From contig NZ_CP059902.1 of assembly GCF_014127105.1 (NCBI RefSeq), positions 2,265,001 through 2,329,000 of the forward strand: a stretch of DNA of 64,000 nt, given 5' to 3'. Numbering within the stretch: the first letter of the stretch is position 1; each line of letters begins with the position of its first letter. The notes beneath the pieces are model-generated. The model was not told the origin of the DNA. It did no database searches and worked only from the letters and a program-made list of their open reading frames with translations. Origin of the DNA: Devosia sp. MC521. Lineage in GTDB: Bacteria; Pseudomonadota; Alphaproteobacteria; Rhizobiales; Devosiaceae. Below are positions 35,953-44,245 of this stretch, piece by piece. The translations under genes and the position numbers were made by a program.

Positions 35953-36773
35953 GCGCCATTGCCAGAACGTTGGGCGTGTCTCGGTCTAACCTGATCGAGC
36001 GCGCCAGCAAGCCTTCAAAGCCTCGCGGACCCTATCGCAAGGCCGATGATGTGGCCCTTCTTGCCGAACTTCGCCCGATCATCGATCAACGCCCCACCTA
36101 TGGCTATCGCCGCGTGTCGGCATTGCTCAACCGGCAGCGGCGTAAAGAGGCCAAACCCACCGTCAACACCAAGCGGGTTCTAAGGGTCATGCAACAGCAC
36201 GGGCTCACCCTTCAAAAGCATACTGCCCTGCGGCCCACACGCACCCATGACGGGGTCGTCGTTGCCCTGCGCTCCAATATCCGCTGGTGTTCAGATCATC
36301 TAGAGATCCACTCCCGCAATGGCGAGGTGGTGCGTATCGTCTTCGTTATCGACGCCTGCGATCGGGAGATCATTGCCTGGTCGGCCGTCGCCAATGCCGG
36401 CATCTCCGGCGAGATGGTCTGCGATCTGATGATCGCGGCCGTCGAACGCCGCTTCAAGACCCTCAAGGTCCCGCAGCGACTGGAGTGGCTGTCGGACAAT
36501 GGCAGCGCCTATATCGCCAGGCAGACCGCACAGGTGGCCGCAGCATTGGGCATCGACTTGCTCTTCACCCCGGTTCGAAGCCCGCAGAGCAACGGCATGT
36601 CTGAGGCGTTCGTCAAAACCCTGAAAAGGGACTATGCCTCAACCGTCATCCTCCCAGACGCCGGCACAATCCTGGCCTTGCTGCCAGGATGGATCGACGA
36701 TTACTGTGAGGTTCACCCGCACTCCGGGCTCAAGTTCCGCTCACCACGCGAGTTCCTGCGCCTCAGTGCCTAA
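35922..36773 (+). CDS. IS3-family transposase OrfB (DDE integrase core)
   Basis: 283 residues by the GTG start, in practice made as OrfAB by frameshifting from 35895. The DDE catalytic core is intact: first Asp in WCSDHLEI, second Asp in WLSDNGSAY and Glu in NGMSEAFVKTLKRDY. An HTH_21-type region (PTYGYRRVSALLNRQ) is near the N-terminus. The frame is unbroken, so the element is likely active. Confidence 0.93.
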   Translation: MEQSRGRYPMSAIARTLGVSRSNLIERASKPSKPRGPYRKADDVALLAELRPIIDQRPTYGYRRVSALLNRQRRKEAKPTVNTKRVLRVMQQHGLTLQKHTALRPTRTHDGVVVALRSNIRWCSDHLEIHSRNGEVVRIVFVIDACDREIIAWSAVANAGISGEMVCDLMIAAVERRFKTLKVPQRLEWLSDNGSAYIARQTAQVAAALGIDLLFTPVRSPQSNGMSEAFVKTLKRDYASTVILPDAGTILALLPGWIDDYCEVHPHSGLKFRSPREFLRLSA

Positions 36774-36943
36774 ACCCAACCGCCGCCTGTCCGGTGAAAC
36801 AGGGTCCACTCCACAGTCCAATTGAACGTTGAAGGTTCAATATACGCTTCCGGGGTAGCAACATTGACAACACCTAAGTCTGCCGCAGCTACAGTTGATA
36901 CCAGAGCGATCGATGCAAAAACGGCACAAAATGCACTTTTCAT

Positions 36944-37249
36944 TTAAAGAACCTACACAAACTCTTTAGCCATCAGATTTGCAGACACGCCTTTATAAGC
37001 GGTAAACACTTGTAGTTACCGAATTTAGTAAATCTAACCGAAGGAATGAAACCGTTACGGTTAATCACGGCACCCTCGCGAAGTATTTTTTCACTTGCAG
37101 CAGAAATAATTGAATTGGCGACCTACATATTTCGGTCAAACCGTTAAGCGCACAGTCAAATTAGGCACAAGGCGAGCGCGCAACACGCGGACCTTAGAAG
37201 CCCATTTTTAGGCGCTGTATGTGCCGGATACTTAGTCGCGAATGCCATA
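36944..37249. other. Promoter region of the interrupted omp gene
   Basis: 306 bases, AT-rich, no gene. A perfect 13-base palindrome AACCGT-T-ACGGTT is at 37050-37062, about 110 bases upstream of the omp start. A second imperfect dyad with GAATTTA and TAAAT halves is around 37018-37037. They may be operators or nothing more; no motif is identified with certainty. Confidence 0.4.
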
Positions 37250-37334
37250 TGGTGCGGGCGGCGGGACTTGAACCCGCACAGCTATCGCCGAGGGATTTTA
37301 AGTCCCTTGTGTCTACCGATTCCACCACGCCCGC
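37250..37334 (-). tRNA. tRNA-Leu (anticodon UAA)
   Basis: 85 bases including encoded CCA. The acceptor stem GCGGGCG (5' end at 37334) pairs with CGCCCGC near 37254. The anticodon stem AGGGA/TCCCT holds the loop CTTAAAA, giving TAA. The long variable arm (around CGGCGATAGCTG) marks a class II tRNA, and GGTTCAAGTCC is the T-loop. No integrase or attachment duplication is seen around it. Confidence 0.97.
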
Positions 37335-37411
37335 ATTTGGCTGGTCGGGCAGTGTTTGTCATAAGGCAGGTCAGAAAACAACCTGTCACCCTTGATTCTT
37401 AAGAGGCCAGA

Positions 37412-37792
37412 ATGATCGAACGCATCGATACCGGGATCGCCCCGTCCTCCGCCCCTATCAATGATGCTGTTCGCGCCGGAAAGCATGTGTGGCTGGTCGC
37501 CATCGCCGAAGATCCCACCACTGGTAAAATCCTCCAAGGTCCTATCGAAGACCAAGCCCGGCGCTGCATCCAAAACCTTGAGATCGCGGTTAAGGCCGCA
37601 GGGGGCTCCCTGCGCAATATCGTCATGAACCAAATCTTTCTCACCGATAGCGCCGACGCTGCTGGCATGAACGCGGTCTATCGCGAGTTCTTCACCGAAC
37701 AGCCCTACCCTGTTCGGGCCACTGTGGTCGTCAAAGAATTGCTCGCTGCGGGCCTCAAGATCGAAATCACAGCCCAAGCCGTATTGGACTAA
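37412..37792 (+). CDS. RidA-family reactive intermediate deaminase
   Basis: 126 residues, the full size of the YjgF/RidA family. It hydrolyses reactive enamine and imine intermediates formed by PLP enzymes. The key Arg is at residue 102 in PYPVRATV, with the usual VKELLAAGLKIEI strand after it. The ordinary RidA Glu in the last strand is present (IEITAQAVLD region). The next gene starts after three bases and is probably co-transcribed. Confidence 0.9.
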   Translation: MIERIDTGIAPSSAPINDAVRAGKHVWLVAIAEDPTTGKILQGPIEDQARRCIQNLEIAVKAAGGSLRNIVMNQIFLTDSADAAGMNAVYREFFTEQPYPVRATVVVKELLAAGLKIEITAQAVLD

Positions 37793-37795
37793 GCC

Positions 37796-38083
37796 ATGCT
37801 CCTCAAACTCGCGCTTTTGGAAGACATCAAAGCTGGCAAAGTGGACGTTGTCTTCCGCCGCTGGAACCGCCAGACCGTCAAAGAAGGCGGGACGTTGAAA
37901 ACGAAAGTCGGCTGCCTCGCGATCAAGTCCATCACCAATATGAGCCCGGACGATGTCACCGAAGCCGATGCCAAGCGAGCCGGTTTTGCTGATGTCGCCG
38001 ATTTCCAAAAGTGGCTCACCACGATGAAGGAAGGTGCCCTCTTCCAGCGCATTGAAGTCGGCTATTTGGGCGAGCAGATCTAA
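37796..38083 (+). CDS. ASCH-domain-like protein
   Basis: 95 residues. The layout LEDIKAGKVDVVFRRW, then GGTLKTKVGCLAIKSI and a final QRIEVGYLG fits the small ASCH/PUA-like fold, proposed to bind RNA or modified nucleotides. The family of stand-alone ASCH proteins has varied functions. A signal peptide and catalytic motif are absent. It lies three bases after the RidA gene. Confidence 0.72.
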   Translation: MLLKLALLEDIKAGKVDVVFRRWNRQTVKEGGTLKTKVGCLAIKSITNMSPDDVTEADAKRAGFADVADFQKWLTTMKEGALFQRIEVGYLGEQI

Positions 38084-38185
38084 GCCAAGGGCGCGTGACA
38101 TGCATGGGCGACAGCGAAACACTGCTCCGCCCATCATTCGCCCTAAAGTGCGCCCACCGTCCCCCGACCAAATCGGGGACATTCC

Positions 38186-38824
38186 ATGCGCTACCTTACA
38201 ATTGTCGGAGTATTGGTGATGTCGATGACCTCCGCTCATGCTTCTGTGCTGCAAGCGGTAGAACAAGGCGACATCGCTAAACTGACAGCGGCCATAACTG
38301 CCGGCGACGACATCAATGAGCGCAATAGCGAGGGCCAAACAGCCCTCCTCGTCGCGACGTGGCAGAACGACATCGCAGCTGCCGAAAAGCTCATCGCCGC
38401 CGGAGCCGACGTCAACGCCAAGGACAATATTGCGGATAGCCCTTACCTCGTTGCGGGCGCCCAAGGCCGCGTTGAGATTCTAAAACTCGCCTTGGCCAAT
38501 GGCGCTGACCTTAAAAGCGTCAACCGCTTCGGCGGCACCGCCCTCATCCCAGCGGCAGAAAAAGGCCACCCGGAAGCCGTGCGCGCGCTACTCGACGCTG
38601 GCGTTGCCCCCGACCATGTCAATCGCCTCGGCTGGACAGCCCTCATGGAAGCTGTCGTTCTCACCAATGGCGGCCCCATCTTTGTTGAGATCGTCAAAAC
38701 ACTGCTCGAGGCTGGGGCCGATCCAAATATCCCCGACAACGACGGCGTAACCGCCCTCGCCCACGCCAAGGCTCGTGGCTTTAACGACATGGTCGCCCAT
38801 CTCGAAGCCCACGGCGGCAAGTAA
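38186..38824 (+). CDS. Secreted ankyrin-repeat protein
   Basis: 212 residues. A signal peptide ends at about residue 21 (MSMTSAHAS). Four to five ankyrin repeats follow (about 35-205), recognisable from NSEGQTALLVA, AGADVNAKD, FGGTALIPAAEKGH and GWTALMEAV. Ankyrin stacks bind protein partners. Catalase-associated and periplasmic ankyrins exist in proteobacteria, but no partner is suggested here. It is followed by a repeat-rich gap. Confidence 0.9.
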   Translation: MRYLTIVGVLVMSMTSAHASVLQAVEQGDIAKLTAAITAGDDINERNSEGQTALLVATWQNDIAAAEKLIAAGADVNAKDNIADSPYLVAGAQGRVEILKLALANGADLKSVNRFGGTALIPAAEKGHPEAVRALLDAGVAPDHVNRLGWTALMEAVVLTNGGPIFVEIVKTLLEAGADPNIPDNDGVTALAHAKARGFNDMVAHLEAHGGK

Positions 38825-39136
38825 TCCCCTTACCACCCCTGCTCCTTCTTACCTGCTCCTGCGAGGAGAGAACGGCCTTCTCTTTCTTACCTCGCCCCCA
38901 CGGGGAGAGGTCGGCCCTCTTGGGCCGGGTGAGGGGGCCTTCCCGCTTCTATAAGCCCCCCTCAACGGCTCCTTCACCTCCCCTTCACCAGCGGGAGGCT
39001 CGACGGGATGATCCGCAAACACCACACTGCTCCACCACCCTTCATCCATTCGCCTCAAACTGACCTTTTGGCTTGCCTTTTTGCCCAAGACTCACCACAA
39101 GGACCTCGCGTCCCCCAATGCATAAAGGATTGACCG
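38825..39136. repeat. Repeat-rich intergenic region before purQ
   Basis: 312 bases with short CG-rich runs such as TCGCCCCCACGGGGAGAGG, GGCCCTCTTGGGCC and CTTCACCTCCCCTTCACCAGCGGGAGG. They recall the CCTCCCC-type units at 445-534 and 50183-50337 but are less perfect. The final 30 bases are the purQ leader. No gene seen. Confidence 0.55.
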
Positions 39137-39805
39137 ATGAAGGCAGCTGTCATCGTGTTTCCAGGCCTTAACCGCGACCGCGATATGATCGCGGCGCTCA
39201 CTAAGATCGGGGGCGTAAAGCCCGATGTCGTATGGCATCAGGATACCGATCTTCCAGAAACTGACCTGATCGTTATTCCCGGCGGTTTCTCCTATGGCGA
39301 CTACCTCCGCTGCGGCGCTATCGCAGCCCGCTCGCCGATCATGGACAAGGTCCGCGAACGTGCCGCCAAGGGCGTAAAAGTTCTCGGCGTCTGCAATGGC
39401 TTCCAGATCCTGATCGAAGCCGGCCTCCTGCCCGGCGCGCTGATGCGCAACACCTCGCTCAAATTTGCGTGCCGTGAAGTGAAGCTCGAAGTCGTCAACA
39501 CCGACAGCGCCTTCACCAAGGGTTACACCCAAGGCCAGATCATCCGCTGCCCGATTGCCCACCACGACGGCAATTACTTCGCCGATGCCGAAACCCTCGC
39601 TCGCGTCGAAGGCAATGGCCAAGTGGCGTTCCGCTACGCCGAAGGCACCAATCCAAACGGCTCGATCAACAACATCGCTGGCGTCTTCAATGACACCAAG
39701 AATGTTCTCGGCCTGATGCCTCATCCAGAAAACCTGATCGAAGCCGCTCATGGCGGTGATGATGGGCGCGCGCTCTTTGCTGCTGCCCTCTCTCAGGTCG
39801 CCTGA
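39137..39805 (+). CDS. purQ: FGAM synthetase glutaminase subunit PurQ
   Basis: 222 residues. It supplies ammonia from glutamine to PurL. Class I amidotransferase triad: Cys86 in LGVCNGFQ, His and Glu in MPHPENLIE (about 195-200). The domain is complete. purL starts 23 bases after it, and purS, the third subunit, is 11 kb away next to purC. Confidence 0.98.
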   Translation: MKAAVIVFPGLNRDRDMIAALTKIGGVKPDVVWHQDTDLPETDLIVIPGGFSYGDYLRCGAIAARSPIMDKVRERAAKGVKVLGVCNGFQILIEAGLLPGALMRNTSLKFACREVKLEVVNTDSAFTKGYTQGQIIRCPIAHHDGNYFADAETLARVEGNGQVAFRYAEGTNPNGSINNIAGVFNDTKNVLGLMPHPENLIEAAHGGDDGRALFAAALSQVA

Positions 39806-39828
39806 ACTCTAGCTGCCGGAACCTTGCA

Positions 39829-42054
39829 ATGACCTTCGCACAAGACCCCGCTGTCACCGCTGAACTCGTCGCTTCCCACGGCCTCAAGCCGGACGAATAC
39901 CAGAAGATTCTCGATCTCATCGGCCGCGAGCCGACCTATACTGAGCTCGGTATTTTCTCGGCTATGTGGAACGAGCACTGCTCCTACAAGAGCTCCAAGA
40001 AATGGCTCCGCACCCTGCCGACCTCTGGTCCACGGGTTATTCAGGGCCCAGGCGAAAACGCTGGCGTCGTCGACATTGGCGATGGTCAGGCCGTCGTCTT
40101 CAAGATGGAATCCCACAACCACCCAAGCTTCATCGAGCCCTATCAGGGCGCAGCGACCGGCGTTGGCGGCATTCTGCGTGACGTCTTCACCATGGGCGCT
40201 CGCCCAGTCGCCGCCATGAACGCTCTGCGTTTTGGCGCTCCAGAACACGAAAAGACCCGTCACCTCGTCAATGGTGTGGTGGCTGGCGTTGGCGGCTATG
40301 GCAATGCCTTCGGCGTGCCAACCGTTGGCGGCGAAGTAGAATTTGACGCCCGCTACAATGGCAACAACCTCGTCAACGCGTTCGCGGCTGGCTTGGCTGA
40401 CACCGACAAGATCTTCTATTCCAAGGCCGAAGGCGTTGGTCTGCCCGTGGTTTACCTCGGCGCAAAGACCGGTCGCGACGGCGTTGGTGGCGCGACCATG
40501 GCGTCGGCCGAATTCGGCGATGACATCGAAGAGAAGCGCCCAACCGTTCAGGTCGGCGACCCCTTCACCGAAAAGCGTCTGCTCGAAGCTTGCCTTGAAC
40601 TCATGGCCACTGGTGCCGTGATTGCTATTCAGGACATGGGTGCGGCTGGCCTCACCTGCTCCGCTGTCGAAATGGGCGCCAAGGGCGACCTCGGCATTGA
40701 GCTCAATCTCGATAAGGTCCCTGTGCGTGAAAACCACATGACCGCCTATGAGATGATGCTCTCGGAATCCCAGGAGCGGATGCTCATGGTTCTCCACCCA
40801 GAAAAAGAGCCAGAAGCCCGCAAGGTCTTCGAAAAGTGGGAACTCGACTTCGCCACCGTTGGCGTCACCACAGATGATCTGCGCTTCCGCGTACTCTGGC
40901 AGGGCCGCGAAGTCGCCAACCTTCCGATCAAGGACCTCGGCGACGAAGCTCCAGAATATGATCGTCCATGGACCGAGCCTGTCATTCCCGCAGCCCTTGC
41001 TGCCGATGACGTGCCGCAGATGGATATTGCTGACGCGCTCCTCCAGCTCGTTGGCGGCCATCAGTGCTCGTCCCGCCGTTGGGTCTATGAACAGTATGAC
41101 ACCTATATTCAGGGCAATACCATGCAGCGCCCGGGCGGCGATGCTGGCGTCATTCGTGTAGACGGCGCAGAGCATAAGGGCCTTGCCTTCACCTCGGACG
41201 TGAATCCGCGCTATTGCGAAGCCAACCCGTTTGAAGGTGGCAAGCAGGCTGTTGCCGAAGCTTGGCGCAACCTCACGGCGACCGGCGCAGAACCACTCGC
41301 CGCCACCGACAACCTCAACTTCGGCAATCCTGAACGCCCAGAAATCATGGGCCAGTTCGTCAAGGCGGTTGAAGGCATTGGCGCGGCGTGCCGTGCGCTC
41401 GATTTCCCAATCGTCTCGGGCAACGTCTCGCTCTACAACGAAACCAACGGTCGCGGCATTCTGCCGACCCCGACCATCGGTGGCGTTGGCCTTCTGCCTG
41501 AATGGGAAAAGTCGGTCCGCATCGGTTTTGTCGCTGAGAACCAGCCAATCCTGCTCATCGGTGGCCCTGCTGAACGCGGCACCCATCTCGGCCAGTCGAT
41601 CTATCTGCGCGATCTCTTCGATCGTCGCGATGGTGATGCGCCACACGTTGACCTTGCCGCTGAACGCAAGACCGGCGACTTCGTCCGCAAGCTGATCCGC
41701 TCCGGCGTCGTCACCGCTTGCCACGATCTGTCCGATGGCGGCCTTGGCGTTGCTCTCGCGGAAATGGCCATTGCTGGCAATATCGGCGCGACTGTCACCG
41801 ACGTCGACGGCAACGCACCAGCCAAGACTTTCTTCGGCGAAGATCAGGGCCGTTACCTCGTCACCCTCAATCTCGATCCGCAGGGCGATGAAATTGCCAA
41901 GCTTTGGGACGAAGCCAAGGCTCTGGGCATCCAGGCGCCATGGATCGGCTCCACTGGTGGCGACGGCCTCGCCCTTGGCGGCGCACGCGCTGTCAAGGTG
42001 GCCGATCTCAAGTCGGCACATGAAAGCTGGTTCCCAAACTACATGAACAGCTAA
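39829..42054 (+). CDS. purL: FGAM synthetase subunit PurL
   Basis: 741 residues, the small PurL of three-subunit systems. It makes FGAM from FGAR using ATP and ammonia. Visible motifs include [12 protein letters not shown] (about 43-54), the [12 protein letters not shown] metal/ATP motif (about 88-99), and the repeated half with [11 protein letters not shown] and [19 protein letters not shown] strong terminator follows. Large antisense frames over it are shadows. Confidence 0.98.
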   Translation: MTFAQDPAVTAELVASHGLKPDEYQKILDLIGREPTYTELGIFSAMWNEHCSYKSSKKWLRTLPTSGPRVIQGPGENAGVVDIGDGQAVVFKMESHNHPSFIEPYQGAATGVGGILRDVFTMGARPVAAMNALRFGAPEHEKTRHLVNGVVAGVGGYGNAFGVPTVGGEVEFDARYNGNNLVNAFAAGLADTDKIFYSKAEGVGLPVVYLGAKTGRDGVGGATMASAEFGDDIEEKRPTVQVGDPFTEKRLLEACLELMATGAVIAIQDMGAAGLTCSAVEMGAKGDLGIELNLDKVPVRENHMTAYEMMLSESQERMLMVLHPEKEPEARKVFEKWELDFATVGVTTDDLRFRVLWQGREVANLPIKDLGDEAPEYDRPWTEPVIPAALAADDVPQMDIADALLQLVGGHQCSSRRWVYEQYDTYIQGNTMQRPGGDAGVIRVDGAEHKGLAFTSDVNPRYCEANPFEGGKQAVAEAWRNLTATGAEPLAATDNLNFGNPERPEIMGQFVKAVEGIGAACRALDFPIVSGNVSLYNETNGRGILPTPTIGGVGLLPEWEKSVRIGFVAENQPILLIGGPAERGTHLGQSIYLRDLFDRRDGDAPHVDLAAERKTGDFVRKLIRSGVVTACHDLSDGGLGVALAEMAIAGNIGATVTDVDGNAPAKTFFGEDQGRYLVTLNLDPQGDEIAKLWDEAKALGIQAPWIGSTGGDGLALGGARAVKVADLKSAHESWFPNYMNS

Positions 42055-42084
42055 TCGCGGCGCATCGCCCCGGTTGAAGACCTC

Positions 42085-42120
42085 ATGGGCACATGCCATA
42101 TCTTGGCATGTGCCCATTTT
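42085..42120 (+). terminator. Terminator after purL
   Basis: Perfect 14-base arms ATGGGCACATGCCA (42085-42098) and TGGCATGTGCCCAT (42104-42117), followed by TTTT. Confidence 0.88.
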
Positions 42121-42152
42121 GCACAAACACTATTCCAGCAGGGAGACTACCC

Positions 42153-42386
42153 ATGGCCATGGACGCCACTGAAATCGAGCGCCGCATCAAAGCCGCCCTG
42201 CCCGATGCCGTCATTGAAATCCGTGATCTGGCTGGCGACGGCGATCACTACGCCGCTCACGTCATTTCTGAAGCCTTCCGCGGCAAGACCCGCGTGGCCC
42301 AGCACCAGCTCGTCTACGCAGCTCTCAACGGCGACATGGGCGGTGCCCTTCACGCTCTCGCGCTCCAGACCAACGTTCCGGAATAA
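42153..42386 (+). CDS. BolA/IbaG-family protein
   Basis: 77 residues from ATG 42153; an upstream in-frame ATG at 42093 lies within the purL terminator. BolA proteins bind monothiol glutaredoxins through a bridged Fe-S cluster. The helix-loop-helix fold is visible as IERRIKAALPDAVIEIRDLAGDGDHY, and the conserved His-containing KTRVAQHQLVYAAL. Its expected partner grxD is encoded about 1 kb downstream. Confidence 0.94.
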   Translation: MAMDATEIERRIKAALPDAVIEIRDLAGDGDHYAAHVISEAFRGKTRVAQHQLVYAALNGDMGGALHALALQTNVPE

Positions 42387-42389
42387 GCC

Positions 42390-42701
42390 TTGAGCGATCT
42401 GCGCACGTCTCTCGATATCATTCGCATGGTCCGACCAGAGGTCGGCACCGCGACCATCGAACATGAGATCATGGCAGAGAAGGCGAACTCCCTCGGAGCC
42501 GCCGAAAAGCGCGTTATCAATGCCATTGCCGCATTGGAAACAGGCGAGGACCGCAAAGCGGCCCTTGCCGAAGCCCGCGACGCGGTCTGGGGCTATTTCG
42601 TCCAGCGCGAACTGCTTGGCTTTGAAGACCACGACGAAGTCATCGCCGACCTCAAAATCCCCCGCCAGGTATTGCTGACACTCGGAGCCATTGAGGAATG
42701 A
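42390..42701 (+). CDS. Small conserved protein (possibly DUF6665)
   Basis: 103 residues, all-helical, no signal. The segment IEHEIMAEKANSLGAAEKRV and the end WGYFVQRELLGFEDHDEVIADLKIPRQVL are well-formed and look conserved. I recall a family named DUF6665 with this shape but am not certain. It starts four bases after the BolA stop and overlaps the HAD start by ATGA (42698-42701). Confidence 0.68.
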   Translation: MSDLRTSLDIIRMVRPEVGTATIEHEIMAEKANSLGAAEKRVINAIAALETGEDRKAALAEARDAVWGYFVQRELLGFEDHDEVIADLKIPRQVLLTLGAIEE

Positions 42702-43321
42702 CTCGAGCGGTAGTGTTCGACGTCGATGGCGTCTTGGTTCATGGCTATCATTCGCGCCCGGATGAACACGAACGCTGGGATGCTGAACTCGCTAAACTCG
42801 GCATCAACGCAGACCGTTTCCAGCGCGAATTCATCTTCGACATTTTCGTCAAACGCGTCCTCATTGGCGAAGTCCCAATGATCGAAGCGCTTGATCGTCG
42901 CCTCAAAGCCTTCGGCTACAAAGGCTCGAGCATGGCCGTGCACGATCTCTGGCTGAGCTTTGATTGCAACCCGAACACAGCGCTCATCGACACCATCCGC
43001 CAGCTGCGCCAACACCCAGACGTGCGCCTCTATCTCGGCACCAATCAAGATCACACGCGCGCGCAATACCTCTGGCACGTCATTGGCTTAAAGACCATTT
43101 TTGAAGACATGTTCTATTCCGCCCGCTTTGGCCGGACCAAATACGACAAGAAATTCTTCGCTATGGCTGACGAGCGCATGGCACCGACGGACGAGCCACC
43201 GCTCTTTTTCGATGACACCCAAAAGGTTCTCGACGTCGCCGCAAAAGCCGGGTGGGACACTGTCCATGTCACGCAGGACACAGATGTCACCACTCACCCG
43301 TGGATCGCCGCCCGCCTCTAA
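42698..43321 (+). CDS. HAD-superfamily hydrolase
   Basis: 207 residues. The nucleophile motif VVFDVDGVLVHG (about 4-15), a Thr in LYLGTNQDHTR and a Lys in RTKYDKKFF, then FFDDTQKVLDVA with the terminal acidic pair give a complete HAD core. The cap is short and helical. The substrate is unknown; phosphoglycolate and sugar phosphates are common for the family. Operon with bolA and the small gene by overlap. Confidence 0.88.
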   Translation: MTRAVVFDVDGVLVHGYHSRPDEHERWDAELAKLGINADRFQREFIFDIFVKRVLIGEVPMIEALDRRLKAFGYKGSSMAVHDLWLSFDCNPNTALIDTIRQLRQHPDVRLYLGTNQDHTRAQYLWHVIGLKTIFEDMFYSARFGRTKYDKKFFAMADERMAPTDEPPLFFDDTQKVLDVAAKAGWDTVHVTQDTDVTTHPWIAARL

Positions 43322-43432
43322 CGCCCATCGTCAAATACCGATGCGCCCACCTCGACAGATGGCCACGCCTATCTTATTTAAGAGCCAACTTGACCCGGCC
43401 CTTGAACCCGGATTTCTCGAAAGGTTTTTCCC

Positions 43433-43765
43433 ATGACCGATATCAACGCCTTCATCGACAACAGCATCAAGTCCAACGACGTGTTCTTGTTCATGAAGGG
43501 TACACCCGATTTCCCGCAGTGCGGTTTCTCGGGTCAGGTCGTCCAGATTCTCAACTATCTCGGCCTCGAATTCGGCTCGGCCAACGTGCTGGAAAGCGGC
43601 GAACTGCGTGAAGGCATCAAGGCCTACACCAACTGGCCAACCATTCCACAGCTCTACATCAAGGGCGAGTTCATCGGCGGCGCAGACATCGTGCGCGAGA
43701 TGTTCCAGTCCGGCGAACTGAAGACGCACCTCGAAGAGGCTGGCGTTGCGGTTAAGGCTGCTTAA
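43433..43765 (+). CDS. grxD: Monothiol glutaredoxin Grx4-type
   Basis: 110 residues. The CGFS active site (Cys30) in PDFPQCGFSGQVV and the glutathione-binding WPTIPQLYIKGEFIGGADI identify the single-domain monothiol class. These proteins hold a bridged [2Fe-2S] with BolA and take part in Fe-S delivery and iron sensing. A strong terminator with a TTCG loop follows. Confidence 0.97.
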   Translation: MTDINAFIDNSIKSNDVFLFMKGTPDFPQCGFSGQVVQILNYLGLEFGSANVLESGELREGIKAYTNWPTIPQLYIKGEFIGGADIVREMFQSGELKTHLEEAGVAVKAA

Positions 43766-43782
43766 TTAGCGCCACCTAAAGC

Positions 43783-43810
43783 AAAAGCCCCGCTTCGGCG
43801 GGGCTTTTTA
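43783..43810 (+). terminator. Terminator after grxD
   Basis: Perfect 11-base arms AAAAGCCCCGC (43783-43793) and GCGGGGCTTTT (43798-43808) with a TTCG tetraloop. It also fits the convergent Dabb gene that ends at 43811. Confidence 0.92.
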
Positions 43811-44101
43811 CTATTCTGAAACAACCACATCAGCTGCGAAGCGAACGTCCCGTATCGGCCGAACCCGCGCCACGGACTCAGCGTAAGTCGGATGCTGTTT
43901 ATAGGCATCTAGCGCCGCCTGATCGGCAAACTCGCCATAAACCACCACGTCTACCTCATTGCCGTAGAGATCAACCTTAGTGTTCCGCGTCACCTCAAAC
44001 TTGAGGCTATGGGGAATGGTTTTGAGGATCGACAGGCCAGCCACGACCTCATCAACGAGGTCCGGCGATTTTGCAGTAAAAAGAACGATATGGCGGATCA
44101 T
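43811..44101 (-). CDS. Dabb (stress-responsive) domain protein
   Basis: 96 residues from ATG 44101. The Dabb fold is visible as MIRHIVLFTAKSPDLVDEVVAG, the VDVVVYGEFADQAALDAYKQHP strand-helix, and a final RDVRFAADV. These dimeric ferredoxin-like proteins have roles from stress response to polyketide cyclisation; this one is unassigned. Confidence 0.88.
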   Translation of the reverse strand: MIRHIVLFTAKSPDLVDEVVAGLSILKTIPHSLKFEVTRNTKVDLYGNEVDVVVYGEFADQAALDAYKQHPTYAESVARVRPIRDVRFAADVVVSE

Positions 44102-44245
44102 GGTATCCTCATGCAGTCCCCTGCCATGTCGTGCCAAATGCCCAAAACGTCAAGTCATCACAGTTCGTGATGCAGCCCATGATTTATTATTGCTTTTCGT
44201 GATCTCGCCTTAGGCGTAGCGTCGCCGCGCACAAATAGGTGAGTC

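Larger units (their letters stand above)
35472..36813 (+). mobile_element. IS3-family insertion sequence, IS2-like group
   Basis: 1342 bases. Imperfect terminal inverted repeats: left end TGGAGCGCACCCC, right end (reverse complement) TGGAGTGGACCCT; both then share ACCGGACAGGCGGC. The flanking direct repeat is CAGTC at 35467-35471 and 36814-36818, a 5-base target duplication. Two overlapping frames, orfA and orfB, are joined by a -1 frameshift. The OrfA pattern VITSVQRRRRWSVSEKV and a 5-base duplication fit the IS2 group. Only one copy is in the window. Confidence 0.95.
34955..36943 (-). pseudogene. Outer-membrane beta-barrel (Omp25/Omp31-type) gene interrupted by an IS
   Basis: The gene starts at ATG 36943 with a signal peptide (MKSAFCAVFASIALVSTVAAA) and is cut after 42 codons by the IS at 35472-36813. 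Joining 36943-36819 to 35471-34955 restores an open frame of 213 residues with the sequence NWTGLYAGANVG across the join, the conserved first strand of the Omp25/Omp31 family. The C-terminal part is an eight-strand barrel (GRARVGVAIDRVMPFVSGGFAW region) and ends in YKF, with the terminal Phe needed for BAM recognition. Both halves are otherwise undamaged, so the event looks recent. Confidence 0.9.

Noticed and set aside
34955-37249. A larger island around the IS
   Set aside because: Flanking genes (gpt, RidA, tRNA) look native and the insertion has clean ends; only the IS itself is mobile.
37250-37334. tRNA-Leu as an integration site for a genomic island
   Set aside because: No integrase gene, duplicated tRNA 3' end or foreign block is seen around it; the IS nearby inserted in a protein gene.
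39793-42126. A 777-codon frame antisense to purL
   Set aside because: It overlies a full, well-matched purL and shows only the codon pattern of that gene read backwards.
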